40,092 nt of DNA from JANPLD01 sp031426355 (GTDB lineage: Bacteria; Pseudomonadota; Alphaproteobacteria; Rickettsiales; UBA8987): the NCBI GenBank assembly GCA_031426355.1, contig JANPLD010000086.1:1-40092 (forward strand). Direction: 5' to 3'. The notes beneath the pieces were generated by a model, which was given only the letters and a program-made list of their open reading frames with translations, was not told where the DNA came from and made no database searches. The position numbers and the translations under genes were made by a program. Position 1 is the stretch's first letter; each line of letters opens with the position of its first letter. Of this stretch, positions 1 to 8,226 are shown piece after piece.

Positions 1-62
1 TGCACAGGGACAAGGCTGATATGTATTATTCAGATGTAGTATATAAGGGATTAGGTATATAA
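1..62 (+). CDS. 3' end of an unidentified upstream gene (partial)
   Basis: One reading frame is open from the window edge and ends in TAA at 60-62, a single base before the ATG of the SLATT gene. The last residues read MYYSDVVYKGLGI. The tight junction suggests translational coupling, so this is probably the first visible gene of a three-gene operon with the SLATT and TIR genes. Too little is present to name a family. In related immune-type operons the extra gene is often an enzyme or sensor, but nothing here shows that. Confidence 0.45.
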   Translation, partial: HRDKADMYYSDVVYKGLGI

Positions 63-63
63 A

Positions 64-927
64 ATGCAAGATCGTGATTTCCCTGCGCTGTACGGGGCTG
101 CAAATGCAGCCTCTATGGCATCTCAAAAAAACTTCTTTAGAGCTTTATTCTGGAGCCTATTTGCTCTTGTGGTGGCAGCTATATTATCTGTAATCAACAA
201 ACCAGGGCCGGAGCTTTCTTATGCACAAATTTGCGCCTTATTTATCAGCTTAGGATGTACAATATATCTTGCAGCAAAGCAGCCGCAAAAAATATGGTAT
301 GGTGGCAGGGCATTAGCCGAATCTGTAAAAACTGTAACTTGGCGTTACATGATGAAGGCCGAGCCTTACGATAATGACAGCGCTGCTGATCGAAAATTTA
401 CTAAGTCATTGAAAGAGCTTCTAGATTCTAATAAAGAGGTTTCAAAACAGTCTTTTCATCAAGCAAATACCGATCAAGTTACGCAAAGTATGCAGGCAAC
501 CCGAATGTTGTCATTAGCTGATCGAAAAACATTGTATCAAAATACCAGAATCGATGATCAGCTAAAATGGTATACACGCAAGGCTCTGTACAACAAAAGG
601 CATGCCACTGGTTATTTTATAAGTATTATCGCTTTAAACATATTGGCCATAGGGTTTGCTATATCCAAACTCAGCTTTCCTAATGCTACGAACTGGCCCA
701 CAGATATTTTTATTGCAGCCACCGGAGCGGTTATAGCGTGGGTTCAGGCAAAGCGTTATCAAGATTTAGCCACCTCATATACCTTAACAGCTCATGATAT
801 TGGTATATTAAAAGCCAGCCAGCAAAGTATTAATGATGAAAAGAAATTCTCTTCTTTTGTGGGGGATGCAGAAAATGCCTTTTCACGTGAGCATACTCAG
901 TGGCAGGCTAGAAGAGATCATAATTAA
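64..927 (+). CDS. SLATT / DUF4231-type membrane protein
   Basis: Predicted membrane protein of 287 residues with two pairs of hydrophobic helices: one at about residues 25-70 (FFRALFWSLFALVVAAIL, then ICALFISLGCTIYLAAK) and one at about 183-230 (GYFISIIALNILAIGFAI, then DIFIAATGAVIAWVQAK). Between them lies the WYGGRALAESVKTVTWRYMM motif typical of DUF4231/SLATT proteins. The family has been predicted from comparative genomics to form pores or membrane effectors in nucleotide-linked conflict systems. The gene starts one base after the previous stop and ends 15 bases before the TIR gene, so the three are probably co-transcribed. I infer a membrane-disrupting or membrane-signalling effector role; the family assignment is firm, the function is not. 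Confidence 0.85.
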   Translation: MQDRDFPALYGAANAASMASQKNFFRALFWSLFALVVAAILSVINKPGPELSYAQICALFISLGCTIYLAAKQPQKIWYGGRALAESVKTVTWRYMMKAEPYDNDSAADRKFTKSLKELLDSNKEVSKQSFHQANTDQVTQSMQATRMLSLADRKTLYQNTRIDDQLKWYTRKALYNKRHATGYFISIIALNILAIGFAISKLSFPNATNWPTDIFIAATGAVIAWVQAKRYQDLATSYTLTAHDIGILKASQQSINDEKKFSSFVGDAENAFSREHTQWQARRDHN

Positions 928-942
928 ACAACAGAGGACAAC

Positions 943-2151
943 ATGTTTGAAATTAAAATGAACGGAAGGAAAATAAACCCTAAAGATCTTGCTAAAGAAC
1001 TTGAAAAAGCAGTTGTTAACCAAGCTAAACAGGCAATTAAAGAAAAAGTAGGTACTATTCGTCATCCAGAAACCGGAGAATTCATAAATGTAGTTTCCAG
1101 TGGTAACACGCTTAAGGACATGAAGGTTAAGGTTGAAGGATCTCCGGAGCTAATAGAACTTGCAAAAGAAAGGTTAGGAATATTAAAAAGTGAGGAGCTT
1201 ATGAATACAGAAGTAAAAAAACCTAATGTATTTCTGAGCTATGCTTCAGAAGATTTGGAGCTGGCAAAATATTTGGCTGAAACCCTGATGTCGAAAGGCA
1301 TAGACGTATGGTGGGCAGAATGGGAAATGAAATCTGGCGATAGCATAAGACAAAAGATAGATAGCGGCATCTCCGGATGCACCCATTTCTTAGTGCTATT
1401 AACGCCCACTTCAATAACGAAACCATGGGTAAATCAAGAAATTGATGCCGGATTCTTTGTAACTCTTACAGCAAAACAGTGTAAATTCATACCTTTACGT
1501 AGTGGCATAGCTGTTGCTGCCCTTCCTCCTTTACTCGGTGCAAGAGTTGCTTCTGAAATCGTTGAAGTCGGACAAGATATGAGTCAGCTTGTTAATGACA
1601 TTTATGATATTACAAAAAAACCTGCCATTGGACCGGAACCTGAAATAGTAAAAAACAGCGTTGTAACGAATACAGGTTATTCTCCGGCTGCGAATGCAGT
1701 CGCAAAATACTTTGTTGAAAACTCAGAGCATGGTTTATTTGCTGATCCTCAAATTTCTGTAGAAGACTTAGCAAAAGTCACTGGCATGACATTAGAAGAT
1801 ACAGAAGATGCCTTATATGAATTATCAGGATATGTAAGGGAAAGTATAAGACATGTGTTAGTTGAAAGCTCTATATTCCCTAAGTTCGATGGTTACTGGA
1901 AGCCTTGGAAACCGAAAGAAGATGCGATGCAACTTGCTGTTGCTATACTAAATGATAAAAACTTTCCTACGAATTTGCAGAAAATATCAGAGTTATATTC
2001 ATGGCCACCAAGACGCCTTAATTCCGCCATATCATATTTGTTTTCTATAGATGCTATTGCTGATAACAGAGTGATAGGATGCGCTCCTTATATAACACAG
2101 TGGATACAGCCTAAAGATGGATTGAGACGTTTTGTTAAAAGCAGAAGTTAG
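943..2151 (+). CDS. TIR-domain protein with C-terminal winged-helix-like region
   Basis: The protein has 402 residues. Residues 1-90 form a small charged domain I do not recognise. Residues 95-215 are a TIR domain: VFLSYASEDLELAKYLAETL opens it, WWAEWEMKSGDS follows, and PWVNQEID holds Glu166 where SARM1-like NADases carry their catalytic glutamate. Residues 245-385 look like two helix-turn-helix or winged-helix repeats (around DLAKVTGMTLED and LQKISELYSWPPRRLN). Bacterial TIR domains cleave NAD+ or make cyclic ADP-ribose signals. Here the gene follows a SLATT gene by 15 bases, with a GAGG ribosome site before the ATG. I infer an antiphage or stress-triggered NADase module. The WH-like tail could sense DNA or regulate, but that is a guess. 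Confidence 0.88.
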   Translation: MFEIKMNGRKINPKDLAKELEKAVVNQAKQAIKEKVGTIRHPETGEFINVVSSGNTLKDMKVKVEGSPELIELAKERLGILKSEELMNTEVKKPNVFLSYASEDLELAKYLAETLMSKGIDVWWAEWEMKSGDSIRQKIDSGISGCTHFLVLLTPTSITKPWVNQEIDAGFFVTLTAKQCKFIPLRSGIAVAALPPLLGARVASEIVEVGQDMSQLVNDIYDITKKPAIGPEPEIVKNSVVTNTGYSPAANAVAKYFVENSEHGLFADPQISVEDLAKVTGMTLEDTEDALYELSGYVRESIRHVLVESSIFPKFDGYWKPWKPKEDAMQLAVAILNDKNFPTNLQKISELYSWPPRRLNSAISYLFSIDAIADNRVIGCAPYITQWIQPKDGLRRFVKSRS

Positions 2152-2873
2152 GTAAAGTTCGCATATTTAATTGGATTTGATGCTCCACGCTTTCTCATAG
2201 AATCGGGTAATTTTTTGCGCAAATAAAGTTTAGAAATATTTTCTGGTGCTTCTCTTCCCTCAAACCCCCACCTGCCTAACCATACAGAAAGCGTACCAGG
2301 AAAATTACTGGTTGTTGCTTCCATCCATTTATCTGCAATAAATACTCCAACAATTAATCCCTGTAAAACTGCTAATACTATCTCCGCTTTTTGTGCCTTT
2401 TTAGGATCAAGTTTCCAAGCGTATCGCACAGCTTCATATATGCCTCTTTCTGTTGCACTTCTATTAATGTTAATAAGAAGAGCTTTATGCTTAAATTCAG
2501 CTTCTTCCGCTTTATACTGTTCTATTATCTGAATCGTGTGCATGACACCTCTTTCATCAGAAGAGCGACCTGCAATTATGTTGGTTACTTCAGGATAAGC
2601 GTCAATTAGTGCTGCCTCTACTTCAAAAGCAGTTTTTTCATCCAATCCGTGACGATGAATAACATGTGCTACCTGAAACCCATCAGTTATAATTTCATAT
2701 ATGCGTTGAAGCTTTTCTGTCTGGATATCAACTTCTTTGCCAAGTTCAGCTTTTGCGTGCGAGAACACTCTATTACCCAAACCTTTCCCTATATAGAAGG
2801 TCTCGCCATTTCTGGGATCAATCAGGCGATAAACATAATATTTTAGCTGCTCTGATATTTCCGGTGTAAACAT
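2148..2873 (-). CDS. LEM-3-like GIY-YIG domain protein
   Basis: The protein has 241 residues. An N-terminal GIY-YIG nuclease-like fold of the LEM-3 type is visible: YYVYRLIDPRNGETFYIGKG at about residues 12-31, then a basic stretch with RVFSHAK and an acidic residue in FEVEAALIDAYPEV that fits the family metal-binding glutamate. The C-terminal half (about 130-241) has AWKLDPKKAQKAEIVLAVLQGLIVGVF and WLGRWGFEGREAPE, seen in proteins of this group that often sit near mobile or defence genes. It converges on the TIR gene with a four-base overlap of the two 3' ends. A nuclease role is expected from the family; its target is unknown. It may belong to the same defence island but is transcribed separately. 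Confidence 0.8.
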   Translation of the reverse strand: MFTPEISEQLKYYVYRLIDPRNGETFYIGKGLGNRVFSHAKAELGKEVDIQTEKLQRIYEIITDGFQVAHVIHRHGLDEKTAFEVEAALIDAYPEVTNIIAGRSSDERGVMHTIQIIEQYKAEEAEFKHKALLININRSATERGIYEAVRYAWKLDPKKAQKAEIVLAVLQGLIVGVFIADKWMEATTSNFPGTLSVWLGRWGFEGREAPENISKLYLRKKLPDSMRKRGASNPIKYANFT

Positions 2874-2980
2874 AAGTCTAATTTATTGCTACTTATAGAT
2901 AGCAATAGAAAGTTGCCACAGTCAACTAAAAGCTACTTATCGTCTGTAGATTTATAGGCATCATCGCCAATAATTCCGGT
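2874..2980. promoter_or_regulatory. Divergent promoter region with inverted repeats
   Basis: This 107-base gap separates the GIY-YIG gene (leftward) from the XRE regulator (rightward). A 7+7 inverted repeat, ATTGCTA and TAGCAAT, lies at 2885-2906, and a smaller one, AGTTG and CAACT, lies at 2911-2927. On the minus strand TTGACT followed 18 bases later by TATCTA is a fair sigma-70 promoter for the GIY-YIG gene, and its -10 lies inside the larger repeat. I infer operator sites for the adjacent XRE protein. Confidence 0.45.
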
Positions 2981-3199
2981 ATGGCAGCCAAAAATAAAGA
3001 CATACGGAAGAAATTCGGGCAAAAAGTCAGAGAACTGAGGAATAAGCAAGGCTTATCCCAGGAAGATTTTGCATTCGAATGCGACTTGCACCGGACTTAT
3101 GTTGGGGCAATAGAGAGAGGCGAAAGAAATATATCAATAGATAATATAGCAAAAATAGCTGATGCCTTAAAAATTAAAATCGATCAATTATTTGTATAA
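2981..3199 (+). CDS. XRE-family transcriptional regulator (controller-like)
   Basis: A 72-residue protein that is almost entirely one helix-turn-helix domain: IRKKFGQKVRELRNKQGLSQ, then HRTYVGAIERGERNISIDN, then KIADALKIKIDQLF. This size and form is typical of restriction-modification controller proteins and small phage-type repressors. No restriction or methylase gene is adjacent, so a controller role is only a resemblance. It faces the GIY-YIG gene across a gap with inverted repeats and probably regulates that gene, itself, or both. Confidence 0.85.
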   Translation: MAAKNKDIRKKFGQKVRELRNKQGLSQEDFAFECDLHRTYVGAIERGERNISIDNIAKIADALKIKIDQLFV

Positions 3200-3243
3200 A
3201 TTATTTAATATTTAATCATTCCTTCATGAGGAATCTGTGTTAA

Positions 3244-3375
3244 GGTAGAGGGGATTTAGTTCGTCCAAAAAAATATGAGCAGTTATTCCAGAAGTATCTT
3301 GAAATATGTAATCAAGCTATAATCACTAACGATTACAGCAATGCTATTAAGAAAATGATAATACGAAAATCATAA
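3244..3375 (+). pseudogene. Fragment of the small protein found again at 34497-34900
   Basis: This open frame without a start codon contains YEQLFQKYLEICNQAI, nearly the same as YEQIFQQYLEICNQAI in the gene at 34497, and the DNA is also close (tatcttgaaatatgta shared). After AI the two diverge and this copy stops at 3373-3375. It is a truncated duplicate of the N-terminal part. The family itself is not one I can name. Confidence 0.6.
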
Positions 3376-3434
3376 TAATTACAGAATAGGAGTTATAAGT
3401 TTAAAATTTAGGAATTTTATAAAAACCCACATTA

Positions 3435-6266
3435 TTAATTAATGTTTTTTAGTTTTTCTTTTAATTCTTCTGGGTTAAATGGTTTAGAAATATAGTCATT
3501 CATTCCAACAGCAATGCATCTTTCACGATCTCCTGCAAGAGCATGCGCAGTCATACCAATTATTGGTACATTAAGCATATTATTTTTCTTTTCATGTTCC
3601 CGAATAAGTTTTGTAGATTCAAAACCGTTCATTCCATGCATCTGTACATCCATAAGAATGGCATAATATTTACCGGCTTTAAACATTTCATATGCTTCTA
3701 AACCATTTTTAGCAATATCTACATTATAACCGAAATTCTCTAAAAATGTGCGGGCAACTAAAATATTAGGCTCATAATCTTCTACCAATAAAATATTGAC
3801 CTTTTCAGCATCCATTTCCTTAACGATCTCAGATGTAGAATTCAATTTTAAATTGGAATCACTGGAAGCTATGGTGAGCAATATACATAATTCAAAGGTA
3901 GATCCTTTGCCCAGTTCACTTTTAACATTTATTGTACCACCCATAATCTCTGCAAGGGTTTTAGTAATAGCAAGCCCTAAGCCGGTACCACCATATTTAC
4001 GGTTAATACTAGCATCGGCCTGTACAAATTTATGAAAAATAGTTTCAAGCTTTTCTGGTGCAATCCCTATACCAGTATCTTTAACAATAATTTTAACAAG
4101 CTCCTTATTATTATAGCTTTCTTCACAAGCTATATCTATATATACACCGCCTTTTTCAGTAAATTTAAGCGCATTGCTGCACAAATTCAGCAAAATCTGA
4201 CGGAGTCGGGTTGGGTCACCAATAAATAAGCGTTTTTCGACACATTCACAACTAAGAGTAAGCCCAAGATCAAGGCCTTTTTCTTTAGTGCTTTCACCTA
4301 TCATACTAATAATTTCCTGTACTACTTTAGTAACGGAGAAGGGTATTTGTTCTAACTCTACCGACCTCGATTCTATTTTTGAAATATCTAATAGATCGTT
4401 GATCAATCCTAATAATGAATCCGCTGAGAGTTGTAGCGTTTTAATATATTCTTTTTGTTTTTGGGTTAGAGGTTCACTTATAGCTAAGATATTAGAAAGA
4501 CCAATCACTGCATTCATTGGCGTACGTATCTCATGGCTCATATTTGCAAGGAATTCAGATTTGGCTATATTTGCTGCCTCTGCAGCTACCGATGCCTCAC
4601 GTTGATCAGTTATATCTGTGTTGGTACCAAACCAGCGAATAATCACCCCTTGATCATTCCTGATTGGTAATGCACGCGTTAAATGCCATCGCATTTGTCC
4701 ATCATGGCGTCTTAAAGGAAAAGTATCCTGCCATGGCTCACCACTTTTAAGAGCAGCTTTCCATGTAACAAGCATTCTCTGAAGCTCTTCAGGGTCATGC
4801 ACTTTTTCCCAGCCCCATCCCTGCATTTGCTCAAATGTCGTGCCTGTATAATCATACCAGCGTTGATTATACCAAAATATCCATCCCGTTTCATCAGCCA
4901 TCCAAGCTAATTGAGGAATCGAATTAGCTAATTGTCTAAATTGTTCTTCTGATTCACGTAATTTCTCTCCATCTCGGACACGCTCAGTAATATTCCTGGC
5001 GAAAGCAGTAAAGTAAGTTTTACCTTTAGAACTTTGTGCAGTAACCGTTAACTCAATAGGAAAAACCTCCTGGCTTTTATTCAAGGCCGTTATTTCTATA
5101 CGCTTATTCATGATACGTTGTTCGCCGGTAGTTAAAAAACGATTCATTCCTGATTGATGGGCGGCCCGATATTCCTGAGGAATAATCATTTCACTCATTT
5201 GTTTTCCGACAGCTTCTTTATATGTCCAGCCAAATATTATTTCTGCCTGCTTATTCCACTCAGTAATAATACCTTCTGAATTCGTCATTATTACTGCATC
5301 CAAGGCAGTATTTATTATCAACCTGACACGTTGCTCACTTTCCTTTAATTCTTCCTGGCTTCTAATACGCTCTATATGAGCCCAGCAACGTTCAACAACT
5401 GTTTCAACAAGTTTGATTTCTTCTATGGTCCAATCACGGGCTTCTGCCTGATGCACAGCCATCATAGCTTTAAGTAGACCGCCTTTTACTAAAGGGCATG
5501 TAATAATAGCATTAATACCAATAGCATGAAACATACTGGCACCATTGTCATATGGTATATTCTTTGAGATATCGCGAAGTATAAGAGTTTTTCCTTTTCT
5601 TAAACCCGTGGCAGCTTTACTGCCAAAAAGATCAAGGCTATAAACTCCTATAGTACTTTGGTGTCCTGGAGCACAATAATCATTACGAATTGTGAACTGA
5701 TCATTATCATTTTCCATATCAGCAAATGCACAACGGGATACATTCATATATTCCCCTAGCATACGTGTAGTTATTTCCATTATTTCTATTGGATCATGAA
5801 GTACTCGTGTAGCTTCATCCAATAGGCTCAGAAATCGAAACCTTTGTTTACTATAATCTAATGCATTTTCTGCTTCCTTACGTTCACTTATGTCAATAAA
5901 TGTACAGACTGCACCTAAGTGCTGTCCATCCTTTACTATGGGATAAACCCAATATTCAACAGGTATACCTGATCCATCAACCCGATAGAAGAATTCATCT
6001 TCTATATGTGCTGCAACTCCGCCTTTAGCCACATTATATATGGGGCATTGTTCAACCGGATAATGGGAACCGTCTGGATGCGAATAATGAATTTTATCAT
6101 GAAGCTTTTGGCCTATAACTTGATCACTGCTATCAAATCCTAAGATTTTTAAAAAAGCTGTATTACAATGAGTAGTTACACCCTCACAATCAACAGCATA
6201 AAAGGCGGCTGCGGTAGAGTTTAACAATAATCGTAAATAAGAATCATTTTGTATGTCTGAACTCAT
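3435..6266 (-). CDS. Hybrid sensor histidine kinase, PAS-GAF-PAS-PAS-HisKA-HATPase-REC
   Basis: Soluble hybrid kinase of 943 residues with no clear membrane segment. In order: a PAS domain (about 8-130, STAAAFYAVDCEGVTTHCN), a GAF domain (about 140-300), a PAS domain (about 305-430, DAVIMTNSEGIITEWN), a PAS domain with PAC motif (about 440-560, ADETGWIFWYNQRWYDYTG), HisKA with phospho-acceptor His578 in MSHEIRTPMN, an ATPase domain with GDPTRLRQILLNLCSNALKF and KYGGTGLGLAITK, and a receiver domain with Asp873 in ILMDVQM. It probably senses a cytoplasmic or redox-type cue and passes phosphate to an unlinked partner. A close paralogue lies in opposite orientation at 29730-32590 and is broken; this copy appears intact. 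The gene follows the permease by 88 bases. Confidence 0.92.
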   Translation of the reverse strand: MSSDIQNDSYLRLLLNSTAAAFYAVDCEGVTTHCNTAFLKILGFDSSDQVIGQKLHDKIHYSHPDGSHYPVEQCPIYNVAKGGVAAHIEDEFFYRVDGSGIPVEYWVYPIVKDGQHLGAVCTFIDISERKEAENALDYSKQRFRFLSLLDEATRVLHDPIEIMEITTRMLGEYMNVSRCAFADMENDNDQFTIRNDYCAPGHQSTIGVYSLDLFGSKAATGLRKGKTLILRDISKNIPYDNGASMFHAIGINAIITCPLVKGGLLKAMMAVHQAEARDWTIEEIKLVETVVERCWAHIERIRSQEELKESEQRVRLIINTALDAVIMTNSEGIITEWNKQAEIIFGWTYKEAVGKQMSEMIIPQEYRAAHQSGMNRFLTTGEQRIMNKRIEITALNKSQEVFPIELTVTAQSSKGKTYFTAFARNITERVRDGEKLRESEEQFRQLANSIPQLAWMADETGWIFWYNQRWYDYTGTTFEQMQGWGWEKVHDPEELQRMLVTWKAALKSGEPWQDTFPLRRHDGQMRWHLTRALPIRNDQGVIIRWFGTNTDITDQREASVAAEAANIAKSEFLANMSHEIRTPMNAVIGLSNILAISEPLTQKQKEYIKTLQLSADSLLGLINDLLDISKIESRSVELEQIPFSVTKVVQEIISMIGESTKEKGLDLGLTLSCECVEKRLFIGDPTRLRQILLNLCSNALKFTEKGGVYIDIACEESYNNKELVKIIVKDTGIGIAPEKLETIFHKFVQADASINRKYGGTGLGLAITKTLAEIMGGTINVKSELGKGSTFELCILLTIASSDSNLKLNSTSEIVKEMDAEKVNILLVEDYEPNILVARTFLENFGYNVDIAKNGLEAYEMFKAGKYYAILMDVQMHGMNGFESTKLIREHEKKNNMLNVPIIGMTAHALAGDRERCIAVGMNDYISKPFNPEELKEKLKNIN

Positions 6267-6354
6267 ACTGTAAATTGCTGTTCAATATTAATTAACCTGT
6301 TATAATGATCTTGATGTAGCTGCAAACTTTTATAGTTGTTCCTGATAACTATTT

Positions 6355-7644
6355 TTAGCTCTTTTTTCCTTTTATTAGCAACAGGTAAATAGTTATGCCA
6401 AGTGGCATAACTCCAAACCCTACATAATATACAATCGCTTCAAACTGTGTGATCAGTGCCAGAGAAATTAATATCCCGATAAAAGGCAGCAATGGAAATT
6501 TGCCGATTGAAAAAGGCGTTTTGAACGGTCTTTTGATCAAAGGCTTTTTATAACGTAATATTATAACGGAAGACTGAACTGCAATGAATACAATAAGTAT
6601 CAGGAGAGAAGAGATACTGGCAGCTATTTTCACCTCTCCCAATAACAGCAAAAGAATTGCAGCTATAAAAAGTGCTAAAGCAGCAACCCAGGGGGTTTTT
6701 CTTTTTGGCAATAAGTTAGATAATATTTTTGGCATATCTCCATCACGCGCCATTCCGAAAAGCATCCGGCTGATGCTTATAAGTGTTATAAGCGCAGTGC
6801 TGGCGGTTGCAAAAAGTGCTGCAATACCTATGAATTTACCAGCTGTAGAACCAACTGTATCTGCAACTGCTACAAGAGGTGAGCTACTTTTTGCAAGTTC
6901 ATCCGAAGGCAGTATGGCAATTACTGAAATTGCTACTAATATATAAATTATGGAAGTTATAATTACACTTAGTATCAATGCCCGTGGAATATTTTTTGTA
7001 GGATTGTGAGCTTCTTCGGTAAGATTAGCAATATCTTCAAAACCTATATAGATAAAAAATACCAATGCCGTTGCCGAGAATACCCCGGACGAAACAAACG
7101 AAGAATTGATATCTGTAAACGGTCTTGAAACATCACCGTGGCTAAATCCAAACCATATGACTGCAATCAGCCCGGCAACTTCAATGCAGATAAGGGCAAT
7201 ACTTACCCAGGTAGATTGCCTTATCCCGATTATATTTATAATCGTGCATAATGCGAGCAATGCAAATGCCGCAAGGAAAACAGGAATGGTTATAAATACA
7301 TTAAGGTAACCGGCAAAAGCAAGGGATACCGCAGCACAGGTAGCAGCTGCGTTTAAGGAGATCAAAAAACCAGCCATGAAGGCAATCAACCTCCATTTAG
7401 GTATTGCCGCCTTTATAAACTGGTATTCAGCGCCAGCCTTAGGGAAAGCCGAAGTAAGTTCTGCGTAAGACAGGGCCGTTATCATTGCGGCAATTGATGC
7501 AAACGCGAAACTTATCCAAAGCCCATTCCCTGCTTCTCCAGCCGTAACACCTATCACGGAATAAACCCCGGCGCCAATTATAGTCCCAACACCATAGAAA
7601 ATAAGTTGGGGTAGTGTCAGTGAACGCTGCAGTTTATCTTTCAT
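6355..7644 (-). CDS. APC-superfamily amino-acid permease
   Basis: Integral membrane transporter of 429 residues with about 12 hydrophobic segments, normal for the amino acid-polyamine-organocation superfamily. The signature near the N-terminus is LPQLIFYGVGTIIGAGVYSVIG, with the unwound-helix GIGAG-like loop. FFIYIGFEDIANLTEEAHNP at about residues 196-216 is the second conserved motif. It is expected to take up or exchange an amino acid with protons or another solute in the inner membrane; substrate cannot be read from sequence. It lies upstream of the hybrid kinase on the same strand, but the 88-base gap does not prove an operon. Confidence 0.88.
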   Translation of the reverse strand: MKDKLQRSLTLPQLIFYGVGTIIGAGVYSVIGVTAGEAGNGLWISFAFASIAAMITALSYAELTSAFPKAGAEYQFIKAAIPKWRLIAFMAGFLISLNAAATCAAVSLAFAGYLNVFITIPVFLAAFALLALCTIINIIGIRQSTWVSIALICIEVAGLIAVIWFGFSHGDVSRPFTDINSSFVSSGVFSATALVFFIYIGFEDIANLTEEAHNPTKNIPRALILSVIITSIIYILVAISVIAILPSDELAKSSSPLVAVADTVGSTAGKFIGIAALFATASTALITLISISRMLFGMARDGDMPKILSNLLPKRKTPWVAALALFIAAILLLLLGEVKIAASISSLLILIVFIAVQSSVIILRYKKPLIKRPFKTPFSIGKFPLLPFIGILISLALITQFEAIVYYVGFGVMPLGITIYLLLIKGKKS

Positions 7645-7811
7645 CCCTGATATTTGTATAAGTTTAACTTTAGCAAATACTCAAAGATATAAAGAAACAA
7701 TAAGAAAATTTATTTCTAGAAACCACCATACAATAAAACTTCATTACTTAAATATGATACAAGGAGTTATTATGAAAATATTACTTTAAGTATTCTAAAC
7801 ATTTATTCTAA

Positions 7812-8174
7812 ATAACTATTTATCATAATCCAGCTTGTGGTACATCACGCAATGTGCTGGAAATAATTCGTAACTCCGGTGAAGAGCCCCAGATTATAGA
7901 ATATTTAAAAACGCCTCCTAGTCGCAGTGAGTTGGTAGCATTGATCAAACGTATGAAAATTCCTGTGCGTAATTTGCTTCGTCAAAAAGGAGCACCTTAT
8001 GGAGAGCTTGGACTTGATAAATCCAAATGGACGGATGATCAGCTAATTGATTTCATGATAGAGCATCCAATTTTGATAAACCGTCCTATCGTTATTGCAC
8101 CACTTGGCGCGAAACTTTGCCGACCTTCTGAAGCTGTTCTTGATATTCTGCCTAATTATCAGCGCAAAACATAA
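7812..8174 (+). CDS. arsC: Glutaredoxin-dependent arsenate reductase (ArsC family), abnormal start
   Basis: The frame between an upstream TAA at 7809-7811 and the stop at 8174 reads ITIYHNPACGTSRNVLEIIR and onward, a typical ArsC of the thioredoxin/glutaredoxin fold. The catalytic cysteine in NPACGTSRN, the TPPSR segment and the NRPIV motif with later arginine (KLCRPSE) are all present. No ATG, GTG or TTG lies upstream of the catalytic Cys in frame. The first usable codons are ATA (7812) or ATT (7818); the first GTG, at 7854, would delete the active site. A ribosome site with ATG at 7771-7773 encodes only MKILL before a stop. Either translation starts at a rare codon or the gene has lost its first bases and is dying. 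Unlinked to the ars operon at 35-37 kb. Confidence 0.7.
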   Translation: MTIYHNPACGTSRNVLEIIRNSGEEPQIIEYLKTPPSRSELVALIKRMKIPVRNLLRQKGAPYGELGLDKSKWTDDQLIDFMIEHPILINRPIVIAPLGAKLCRPSEAVLDILPNYQRKT

Positions 8175-8226
8175 AAAAACAGGTGTGCAGTGAGATAACT
8201 CTGATAGCCTTTCCTAATTTTTATCA

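Noticed and set aside
883..1426. Reverse-strand frames opposite the TIR gene
   Set aside because: They lie entirely against a well-supported TIR coding region and show no family motifs; shadow frames.
3796..4894. Several frames of 60-105 codons within the hybrid kinase
   Set aside because: Antisense or out-of-frame to the intact kinase domains; no independent evidence.
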